From: Bacteroidota bacterium
GTDB taxonomy: Bacteria > Bacteroidota > Bacteroidia > Chitinophagales > Chitinophagaceae
DNA length: 57,445 nt
Assembly (NCBI GenBank): GCA_013285855.1
Contig: JABDGW010000008.1
Location: forward strand, 1-57,445
Direction: 5' to 3'
Below, piece by piece: positions 10,524 through 17,423 of this stretch (its first letter is position 1; the number at the start of each line of letters is the position of its first letter). Under the pieces are notes generated by a model, which made no database searches, was not told the origin of the DNA, and saw only the letters and a program-made list of their open reading frames with translations. The translations under genes were made by a program, and so were the position numbers.

Positions 10524-11411
10524 TCATTCTTCATAAAATTTTACATTATTTTCTTTTAGAAATTTTTTAATTATATCAACATGCACGCAATGACCTACGT
10601 GCAAAAATGGTTGATTATTTATTTTTATACTGCGCCCGTTTACTTTATGTTCAAAGCCAATCATATCAAAGCCAAGATGCAAATGATTAGTGCCCGCCTG
10701 CATACCGCACACCAACCCTTTTGTATTAAATAAAGGTCCGCCGCTTTGCCCACGCAACCCGGGCGTACTTAATTCTATTCCCACCATTTCATCATCTCTT
10801 ATAATGTGTCTTGTCAGCATGCCTTCAATAGGAAATCTTGGCGATTCCACTCTGCCTGTTTTTATCCATTCAATATTATCTGTATTTGCGTTGTATTGAA
10901 AATTGGTAAATTCAGGAAAGGGAAAACCAAGCCTGCATAAAAATTTACCTTGTTTTAGTGTTGAACTGTCTTTTACAAATCTTGCATGTGATTGATAGAG
11001 CGGGTTTTTAAAATCTTCAAAAATAATAATTGACACATCATGTTTAGGATGGTTAATCCAGCGGTATTTAAGTGTTGCTTCGCTGGTTACGCCAACAAAT
11101 AATTCAAGCAATTGTACTATTACACCTTCTTTATATTTATAAGATTCTTCCAAAGCCTTTAGCCGCTGATTATACTTGTTATTTTTACCTATAGCATTTC
11201 GCTCTGTTTTAAATTGCTCATAGCGGTTATTTATAGCTATGCGATTGCCAATTAAATCAATTACATGCTTACACGTAATGGCAACACCTTCTTCATTTAC
11301 AAAGAAAAATGTAGCCGCACCGGGGTTAACTGTTGTTTCGTTATAGTTTCTTGTAATGGTATATACAGGTTTGGTAAATTTTGAAACCCCTTCAATTGCA
11401 TTTACAAACAT
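10524..11411 (-). CDS. Trypsin-like serine protease, cytoplasmic
   Basis: From the ATG at 11411 the protein is 295 residues. A chymotrypsin/HtrA-type catalytic triad can be assigned: H49 in AITCKHVIDL, D125 in HPKHDVSII and S223 in LRGQSGGPLF, with a following GLVCGMQAG strand. No signal peptide, TM helix or PDZ domain is seen, so it probably acts in the cytoplasm, unlike DegP-type quality-control proteases. A TTG at 11480 would add 23 residues that do not look like a signal sequence. Stand-alone trypsin-like domains of this kind are found in accessory and defence loci, where they cut partner proteins. No partner is obvious; the unknown gene at 11582 is upstream on the same strand across a 170-bp gap. 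Confidence 0.82.
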   Translation of the reverse strand: MFVNAIEGVSKFTKPVYTITRNYNETTVNPGAATFFFVNEEGVAITCKHVIDLIGNRIAINNRYEQFKTERNAIGKNNKYNQRLKALEESYKYKEGVIVQLLELFVGVTSEATLKYRWINHPKHDVSIIIFEDFKNPLYQSHARFVKDSSTLKQGKFLCRLGFPFPEFTNFQYNANTDNIEWIKTGRVESPRFPIEGMLTRHIIRDDEMVGIELSTPGLRGQSGGPLFNTKGLVCGMQAGTNHLHLGFDMIGFEHKVNGRSIKINNQPFLHVGHCVHVDIIKKFLKENNVKFYEE

Positions 11412-11538
11412 GTTGATGGATGTTTTATAATAGGCATGTTCAAATATACGCCGGTACAATTTGCAGGTGGTGAACAACAAAAAAATAGTTAGAAACTATT
11501 GCGGAAAAGTGGTAATTGATTTATTATTAAATATGGAG

Positions 11539-11566
11539 TTGTTGGTCAGCAACCAGCAACGGCGTA
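11539..11566. repeat. Dispersed palindromic repeat, copy 1
   Basis: TTGTTGGTCAGCAACCAGCAACGGCGTA-type sequence just downstream of the gene at 11582-12292 (minus strand). A second copy with the same orientation lies at 12387-12414, on the other side of that gene. The core GGTC-GCNACC forms a small inverted repeat. It lacks a T-run, so it is not an obvious terminator. Confidence 0.6.
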
Positions 11567-11581
11567 ATTATGTTTATACAA

Positions 11582-12292
11582 TTATTGTATGTATGCCCCT
11601 GTTATACCCTTTATTTTATCTTGCATTATTTTCAGCTTTACCGGGTCACTATTCTCGTTTTTTATTTCAGTTTCCATAAAATTATGCAGTTGGTCTATTA
11701 ACTCTTTTTCCATTTCGTCCTGGTCTGCTCTTGCAAGATTTCTGCTTACAAATGTTTTCCATTCCAGCCAAACGTTATTATGTTTTACCTCACCTAATAA
11801 AAATCCATCTTTACAAAAACCAATGGTATATATCTTGCCGTTTTTTTCAAGTATATGCGGATGCATATAGGCATTATATGTAAAATAATGGATTGCCGCC
11901 TCCAGTGTATTTGCAAAGTTTAAATTAAGCCGCTCATTATATCTTTTAAACAGATGCCCGTTGTAAACAAGAAATATCTTGTCTGATGAAGGAACAAAAA
12001 CACGAAATCCTTTGGAGGTATAATAATACACCATACAGCATACATTGGAGCATGCTATGCCTTTATACTTTTCTTTTGACGGTGCTTTACCAATAAATAT
12101 AATCCAGTTGTTTTTGCCCGCCGTTTTTATGGCATAATGCTTTGTGTATATTCTTGATTTATCAATCTTCAGTTTTCGTCGTTCCCTGTCATAGTCATTC
12201 AGTAATCTTTGCACTGTAGTATAAAAGATTTTACTATACTCTCTGTACACTTGTGTAGCAATCTCTGCGGGGTTCATAGCTTCCACCAGCAT
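11582..12292 (-). CDS. Uncharacterised 236-residue protein
   Basis: I do not recognise a family. The protein is soluble and moderately basic, with no signal peptide or TM helix. It opens MLVEAMNPAEIATQVYREYS; a second Met at residue 6 could be the real start. The middle has a beta-rich stretch (IYTKHYAIKTAGKNNWIIFI, then a CSNVCCMVYYYT segment), followed by repeated Tyr- and His-containing strands (AAIHYFTYNAYMHPHI) and a helical acidic C-terminus (residues about 190-236). Flanking direct copies of a dispersed palindrome (11539 and 12387) frame it. It is on the same strand as the trypsin-like protease, upstream of it, so it could be a substrate or partner, but nothing in the sequence proves that. 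Confidence 0.7.
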   Translation of the reverse strand: MLVEAMNPAEIATQVYREYSKIFYTTVQRLLNDYDRERRKLKIDKSRIYTKHYAIKTAGKNNWIIFIGKAPSKEKYKGIACSNVCCMVYYYTSKGFRVFVPSSDKIFLVYNGHLFKRYNERLNLNFANTLEAAIHYFTYNAYMHPHILEKNGKIYTIGFCKDGFLLGEVKHNNVWLEWKTFVSRNLARADQDEMEKELIDQLHNFMETEIKNENSDPVKLKIMQDKIKGITGAYIQ

Positions 12293-12660
12293 GGCTATTG
12301 GATTTAATTTTTAAACGTATGAAATACGTTTTATTGTATATGCGCAATTGGTTTTTTTATTTCAAAGTTGCAGGGCGCAATGTTATTGTTGGTCGGCGAC
12401 CAGCAACAGCGTAGCATGTACAAACATAATTGTTGATTTATATTATAGCAGCATTCAAATATAAGTAACTCTGTTGCCCATAAGGTTTATGTTGTTAGCC
12501 AGAGGAGTATAAGGCACAAGTAGCCATACACATTGCTTTGCTAGTTATACCTTGCGCCGGAATAGGGAATCACAACGGTGGTATTATTTTAAATCGGTTT
12601 TTGCCGGGCGGTATGCAACAGTTGCACAACAAATGAATAACAGGCAAATGATTATTTTTC
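12293..12660. other. Intergenic region with small inverted repeats
   Basis: No ORF of note. It holds a perfect AACGTAT-GAA-ATACGTT hairpin at 12314-12330, just upstream of the minus-strand gene start at 12292 and therefore a possible operator. It also has a second copy of the dispersed palindrome (12387-12414) and an imperfect inverted repeat (GGCACAAG with CTTGCGCC, about 12512-12556). No promoter could be assigned with confidence. Confidence 0.5.
12387..12414. repeat. Dispersed palindromic repeat, copy 2
   Basis: TTGTTGGTCGGCGACCAGCA and following CAGCGTA match copy 1 at 11539-11566 with a few substitutions. The differences in the loop (CAGCAA versus CGGCGA) keep the inverted repeat intact, which suggests that the folded form matters or that the element spreads as a unit. 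Confidence 0.6.
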
Positions 12661-14088
12661 TCATAATTTATTCTCCGGTTCATTAGTACGCCCAACCTTC
12701 CTTTCTAATTTCTCAATTGTTCTTTTTGCATCAGCCAACCTTACTTTTTTATTTTTTTCAACAACTTTAGTTATTGTCCATTTCTCCATTCTATGATGTA
12801 GGGGAATAAGTAATGCAGCTATGCCTACCAGTAATAACAATGTCAATAGCTGAGAATTATTTGTTAGCTGTTCCAGGTAAGAGTGCGCCATTATATTAAT
12901 AAATTCAAACACCAGTAACAATGCCAGTATGCCAAGAAATTTAATAAGCCTTATATTGGTAATAAAGCTGCGGCTCAGTAATAAAAATAATATGGTAAAC
13001 GAAACGATGCCTAAAGCAATTAAAGCGTTTTCTATATTTTCTTTATGCTGAAATGCAAGCGCTTTTTTTTGTGTTTCCATCTCCTGCTGGCGTAACTGTT
13101 CCTTAAATTTCTGAGATTGTATGTTCCTGCTTTTTTCATCAGAAAAAAGAGAGTCTTTTATTTCTGCAGCAAGGCGAAAGTATTTATTGGAGCTATCCGT
13201 TTTGTTTTCCTTATCAAAGGTTTTATAAATTAAATAGTAAGAATATTCAGCCACTGCTAAGTAATCAGGGATAGCATAAGCAAGCGCCTGCTTTGCATAC
13301 ACTAAAGAACTATCATATTGGGAGTCATTAAAAAAAGTCTGTGATATACTATTGAGATTGCCCGCCAAACCAGCCTTGTACATCCATAAAAAGCTTTCCT
13401 TTCTTTTAGTAAAAGACATACATTGACGGTAAAATACCCTTGCTATTTCGTTTTGTTTCATGATACTATAAGTATCACCCATTATGCCTAAAGCATTGGC
13501 AATATCCACAGAGTCCTTTCGTGTATATGCTATTTTTAAAGCTTCCTGTATATATGGCATAGCAGAATCCGGCTGCCCTATGTTATTAAAGCAATCTGCT
13601 ATTTCACAATGGCACAGGCTGTAATAATGCGTATCATAAATGCGGGCTATGGGCAAGGCTTTTTTCCACTCTTTGAGGCTTTCGTCTATGTTTTGCGACC
13701 ATAAATATGAATTGGCTATTTCAGTATATGTTTTAAGTAATGCAAACGTGTCCTGCACCGCTTCAAAAATTTTCATCGCATCAATGCCATATTTTAAACC
13801 TTCACTGTAATCGCTTATTTTAACGAATGAAATGCCGATATATAATTTGGTGTATCCTATGCCGGCATCGTCTTTTTTATTGGTAAAATAAGACAGTTGC
13901 GGCAATAAAATTTTAAGTTGTTCCGGTGAAGAACCCTTTAACTGAAATACATAATTGGTTATGATTTGCCCTTTATCATGAAAGCTTTTTGCGGTATTAT
14001 ATTTTCGCTGGATGCTGTCAGGCATCGGCTGACTTTGCGCAGCAAGAGAAGCGCATGTGTATATTAAAAAAATCAGTACTTTTTTCAT
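12661..14088 (-). CDS. TPR membrane protein lacking a kinase domain
   Basis: This 475-residue protein looks like the input half of the window's TPR kinases without the transmitter. It has a signal peptide (1-19, ending SLAAQSQ), TPR repeats about 30-320 and a charged helix KFKEQLRQQEMETQKKALAF like the pre-TM helix of the kinases. Three hydrophobic helices follow, at roughly 350-372, 383-405 and 415-437. The C-terminus is a short basic coiled coil (RLADAKRTIEKLERKVGRTN) and has no His, N- or G-box. It is on the opposite strand from all kinases. It might modulate a kinase through shared TPR contacts, or be an unrelated sensor; the three-TM ending argues against a simple truncation. The stop codon is a clean TGA. 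Confidence 0.85.
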   Translation of the reverse strand: MKKVLIFLIYTCASLAAQSQPMPDSIQRKYNTAKSFHDKGQIITNYVFQLKGSSPEQLKILLPQLSYFTNKKDDAGIGYTKLYIGISFVKISDYSEGLKYGIDAMKIFEAVQDTFALLKTYTEIANSYLWSQNIDESLKEWKKALPIARIYDTHYYSLCHCEIADCFNNIGQPDSAMPYIQEALKIAYTRKDSVDIANALGIMGDTYSIMKQNEIARVFYRQCMSFTKRKESFLWMYKAGLAGNLNSISQTFFNDSQYDSSLVYAKQALAYAIPDYLAVAEYSYYLIYKTFDKENKTDSSNKYFRLAAEIKDSLFSDEKSRNIQSQKFKEQLRQQEMETQKKALAFQHKENIENALIALGIVSFTILFLLLSRSFITNIRLIKFLGILALLLVFEFINIMAHSYLEQLTNNSQLLTLLLLVGIAALLIPLHHRMEKWTITKVVEKNKKVRLADAKRTIEKLERKVGRTNEPENKL

Positions 14089-14223
14089 TTCTGATTTAAT
14101 CTCAATTTAAACAAGAATGCGCAACGTGAGGGCATGGCGCTGGAGGTGCATGTATTAACGCTCTGCGTACAGGTGCTTAATTGAAAAACTTTTGCTGAAG
14201 ATAACACTTATTGTTCTGTCTTA

Positions 14224-14303
14224 GCAAGGTCTTCATTTCTTAGCCTTGTGTGAGGGATGAGACCTTGCTTGAAATTAACGCAGGGTCGCTTCGCAAACCC
14301 TGC
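14224..14303. repeat. Two intergenic hairpins
   Basis: Two inverted repeats follow each other: GCAAGGTCTTCAT pairing with ATGAGACCTTGC (14224-14268, one bulge), and GCAGGGT pairing with ACCCTGC (14280-14303). They lie between two minus-strand genes. Neither is followed by a T-run on either strand, so they resemble REP-like palindromes more than terminators. Confidence 0.5.
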
Positions 14304-14319
14304 TACGACAGGAAAATAA

Positions 14320-14748
14320 TTATTTTGCAATTAATAATATAGTTTCAGTTATAATAGCAATTCCAAATAAAATAAGTTGAGTTTTAATTAACCATTTATT
14401 TCTGCCTTCAATTGATGTGCAACTTTGCTCTTCTTTTTCAAACGGTTGCAGTTTTTCTATTTTTCGAGAAATGTAATATTTTAATCTATAATTTTCAGAT
14501 TCACTATAAGCAATAAAAACACCAATGGTTATGGAAATTAAATATACGAGGCTAATAATCTTTAAAAGTAGTTTAAGATTACAAGTAAGATCATTGTTAA
14601 GTAATGATAAAGTATAACCAAGAGCAGCTGATGCAAGAATAATAACAAGGTTTCTTGTATAAGATAATTGTTGAACATGCAGCTTTTGCCAATTATCTAT
14701 CTTATATACCTTTTTATTATAATCGTCTTTATTGTATGTTTCTGGCAT
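14320..14748 (-). CDS. Small three-helix membrane protein, unknown function
   Basis: From the ATG at 14748 the protein has 142 residues; a TTG at 14766 would add six. After an amphipathic start (WQKLHVQQLSYTRN) there are three hydrophobic helices: about 33-51, 60-84 and 119-140. A cytoplasmic-looking loop rich in Arg, Lys and Glu lies between the second and third. The shape recalls small membrane effectors of defence loci such as SLATT-type proteins, but I see no diagnostic motif and do not assign it. It lies 53 bp downstream of the HEPN gene on the same strand, so the two may be co-transcribed. Confidence 0.7.
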   Translation of the reverse strand: MPETYNKDDYNKKVYKIDNWQKLHVQQLSYTRNLVIILASAALGYTLSLLNNDLTCNLKLLLKIISLVYLISITIGVFIAYSESENYRLKYYISRKIEKLQPFEKEEQSCTSIEGRNKWLIKTQLILFGIAIITETILLIAK

Positions 14749-14801
14749 TTGTGATTGGTATTTCAATTATGTTGCTCAGCGACTTGCATCGGCAAAAATT
14801 T

Positions 14802-15755
14802 CTAGTTTAGAATGATTCCATTTATGGAACTTTCATTTAAACGATTGAACAATTCTTCTTTAGTTTCTGGAGTTGCTGAACCAAAAAGTTGTTTATCTAC
14901 AATCAATTGTCTTAGAACACTTCTTACAAGTTCTTCAAGTTCTAAAACATATTCATGAATGTTGTCAAGTATTTGTTTATATTTTTTATGCTCTTTGTTA
15001 TCTTCTTTATTTTCTTCTTTTCCATGTACTAGAGAACTTCTTAAATCATATAGAAATTTTAGCCTTTTTACTTTTTCAGCGAACATTTGTTTATCTCTGG
15101 TTATAGTTAAGGCGGCATGTCTTGAAATTATATGCCGAATAGGCTCGTCTTTGCTTTTATTAAATATACTTTCCAAGCAAACCATTAATACTACGAACTT
15201 TAATTTTTCATCTTCAATATTATAAGATTCAAGAAATGTATGAAATGCCAATTCTATGTATTGATGAGGCTTATATTGCTGTTTAAAAAATTTAATTTTC
15301 AATATATCCTCATTACTTAAGGTATATCTATTCTTTATTTCTTTAGAAGGTGATGAAAAAATTACAGGACCAATAAAATCTGATTCTTCAGACGGAAATT
15401 CGAATGCAGAAACTAACTTAATATGACCGTGTTTAAAGAATTTTAGATTTTGTATTAAATTCTCTAGTCTAATGTCTATTGCGTCTTCTAAAGGATTTTT
15501 TGTATTGTCATTGAGAAAGAGAATGTACCCATTTTGAAAAATTTCTTTGTTGAAGCATCCTAATCGGGATACCGCTCCCACAAAGCCAAGAGGATGGTTT
15601 TCTTGAATAATATTTTTGAATCTTCTTTTAAATTTTTTTTCAAATTGCTCTAAAGTGTATTTTTCAAATTCAAAATCATCTTCAACAATGCACTTATTTA
15701 AATTAAGTATGGATTCATCTAATCCTTCAAAATAATATAATAGTTGTTTCAACAT
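14802..15755 (-). CDS. Apea-like HEPN domain protein
   Basis: From the ATG at 15755 the protein has 317 residues; a GTG at 15776 would add seven. The C-terminal third is helical and carries LKFVVLMVCLESIF, a conserved RHIISRHAA segment and LRSSLVHG, which fits the RxxxxH signature (R239, H244) of HEPN ribonuclease-like domains of the Apea type. The N-terminal 180 residues match nothing I know; they contain beta strands and several charged segments. HEPN proteins often cut RNA in toxin-antitoxin, abortive infection and other conflict systems, while many Apea-like members have no tested activity. The gene sits upstream of a small membrane protein on the same strand, a possible two-gene module. 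Confidence 0.72.
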   Translation of the reverse strand: MLKQLLYYFEGLDESILNLNKCIVEDDFEFEKYTLEQFEKKFKRRFKNIIQENHPLGFVGAVSRLGCFNKEIFQNGYILFLNDNTKNPLEDAIDIRLENLIQNLKFFKHGHIKLVSAFEFPSEESDFIGPVIFSSPSKEIKNRYTLSNEDILKIKFFKQQYKPHQYIELAFHTFLESYNIEDEKLKFVVLMVCLESIFNKSKDEPIRHIISRHAALTITRDKQMFAEKVKRLKFLYDLRSSLVHGKEENKEDNKEHKKYKQILDNIHEYVLELEELVRSVLRQLIVDKQLFGSATPETKEELFNRLNESSINGIILN

Positions 15756-15845
15756 CAGCTTTTCAATTAATATCACACTTTAAATCTATCATTCCCAAAT
15801 ATACACAACTCCATTTCTTCAATCCACTCACAAGTTGTTGCCGCA

Positions 15846-16139
15846 ACTCCAATCATGTTTTCATCAAAATTCTTATTCTGCTCCCAACGCTAGAACGTTT
15901 CATATCAAATAAGCCTATCGCACTCAAAACGCTGCAACGTTTCCTGTAAAATAATCTTATCCGGTTCAAAACGAAAGAACATTTCGTTTCAAATAGGCTT
16001 ATCGGGGTCAAAACGATGTAACGTTTCGTATTAAACAAGCTTATTTGCCTTAAAGCGGCGGAACGTTTCGCATCATATAAGCTTATCCTTATTAAAACGC
16101 CGCAACGTTTCCTATCAAACAAACTTTTTCACCTGAAAC
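15846..16139. repeat. Degenerate 42-bp tandem repeat, about seven units
   Basis: Units start at 15888, 15930, 15972, 16014, 16056 and 16098, each exactly 42 bases. The pattern is CG-N4-AACGTTTC, then (C/G)TATCAAATAAGCTTATC and a closing TCAAAA. A weaker unit precedes (15846-15887) and decayed traces follow 16139. The unit length is a multiple of three, and on the minus strand an 89-codon frame (16122-15853) stays open with a 14-residue period (KR..VL..ISLF.). The plus-strand frames contain stops. No other evidence of coding is present. Exact spacing with no unique spacers distinguishes it from a CRISPR array. Confidence 0.8.
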
Positions 16140-16239
16140 ACTCAATCGTTTGCGGATAAACAAAAATCCTTTTGCATCTGTTCTTCTCCCGCTTCCTTTT
16201 TAAATTGGTAGTCATTTTTTCAATTTTAAATTCATAATT

Positions 16240-17223
16240 ATGGAACGTTCATGGATCTTTCTTCAAAACCCTTTTATCAATGCTACACGTACTTCTTACC
16301 GCCAAATGAAACAAATTGGAGACCTTACGCTGGCTGCCCTTGTTGCCCGTGTGCCGCAAAACACGGCCAACACAAACGTCCCGGCTGCAGACGATATTTT
16401 CAGCCAACTGCTTGAGGCACTATCGCCGCTGGTAGAGGCGTACGACGATGCTTATACCACATGGTTAAACCAGCAGGGCGCAACAAAAGGGCAAACACAA
16501 TCGCTCAACGATTTGCTGGATGAACTGCGCAGCCAGAAAATTGAGGATTGGGACCTGGCTATACAAAATGTATATCGCCAGAAAACACCGCAGTACATTG
16601 CTTTATTGCCGCGGCACCGCACACCATTTCAAACCGGTGGCCAGCAGCAACGTATAACCGCGGTGGCTGCGCTTAGCATGGCTATTGGCACCGATGCTGC
16701 GCTGCAAACGCTTAAAACAGATGTTGACGCTTTTTACGACGAATTAACCACTGCCAGTTACACCCAAAAGGGAAGTAAAGCACTAAAAGCGGCAGCAGTA
16801 CAGAGCTGGAAGCAGACCGTATTGTATTGGGCACAGGTCTTTATGGTGTGCTGAGCAGGCTTATGGATTATTATAAAGAAACACCGGAAACTATTGCAGA
16901 TATAATTCCTGTAGATGCTTTGCGTAACCGTGAGCAAACAAGTTTTCAGCAGGGTGTAAACGGCGGTGAAACCCGGCTGATATTTACAAGAACACTGGAT
17001 GATGGCGATAATTTAAAATGCGTGAACCGCGGTAACACGGCATTGCAGTTAGCACTGGTGCATGAAAAAAAATGATACCATGCCGGAAACTGCTTATACG
17101 CTGCATCCGAATGAAGAAGAACTGGTAACGCGGGAAGTGTTGGGCGCTAAAGGCAACCGCTTTTTAATTGTAAAAAACACAAGTGCAACCGAAAAAGGCG
17201 CCTATACAATAACGCTGGTTTAA
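16240..17223 (+). pseudogene. Uncharacterised protein gene with two frameshifts
   Basis: Three consecutive frames read as one protein. Codons from ATG 16240 give a 204-residue helical segment (MERSWIFLQNPFINATRTSY...) ending at 16854. The continuation (VLGTGLYGVLSRLMDYYKET) lies in another frame from about 16815 to 17075. The last part (MPETAYTLHPNEEELVTREV...) returns to the first frame and ends at TAA 17221-17223. The second break falls at a run of eight A (17064-17071); removing one A joins the frames. I do not recognise the family. Base composition is visibly richer in G and C than the kinase genes around it, suggesting a different history. A clear terminator follows. Decay, phase-variable slippage and sequencing error are all possible. 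Confidence 0.65.
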
Positions 17224-17269
17224 TGGCGTATGTATAACTGAGTTGATCATAAGATGTGTTTTTAAATTA

Positions 17270-17298
17270 CCCCGCTTTCCGGTAAAGGCGGGGTTTTT
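17270..17298 (+). terminator. Rho-independent terminator
   Basis: CCCCGC-TTT pairs with AAA-GGCGGGG across a short CCGGT loop (one bulge), followed by TTTTTATTTT. It lies 46 bp after the stop of the frameshifted gene at 16240-17223. Confidence 0.85.
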
Positions 17299-17335
17299 AT
17301 TTTGTATTAGGTTATCTTTAAAAGCGAATGAAAAA

Positions 17336-17421
17336 TTACCAGGAACACAACGATAATAATAAAGGTGGTAAGCAAAGAAGGTGAAGGAAGTGAATTTATT
17401 ATTCAATTACCTAATACTTAA
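17336..17421 (+). pseudogene. Orphan 3' tail of a kinase gene
   Basis: After a degraded stretch matching the GAACATAACGGAACAATAAA region of the kinases, the frame [19 protein letters not shown] ends at TAA 17419-17421. This is the last strand of the ATP-binding domain. The rest of the kinase is missing, and the upstream part is out of frame. The stop lies 2 bp before the next kinase start, the same packing as between intact neighbouring kinases, which suggests deletion of the body of an upstream kinase. Confidence 0.8.
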
Positions 17422-17423
17422 TA

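Noticed and set aside
10524-11480. Protease start at TTG 11480
   Set aside because: The extra 23 residues do not look like a signal peptide or part of the fold; ATG 11411 gives a normal N-terminus for the domain.
11461-11870. Plus-strand ORFs at 11461 and 11589
   Set aside because: They are antisense to the unknown gene and its spacer, have poor codon flow and match nothing.
15846-16139. CRISPR array
   Set aside because: Units of 42 bp abut each other with no unique spacers, every unit is degenerate and no cas gene is near.
17164-17406. Minus-strand 80-codon ORF
   Set aside because: It covers the terminator and a kinase tail remnant in antisense and has no independent support.
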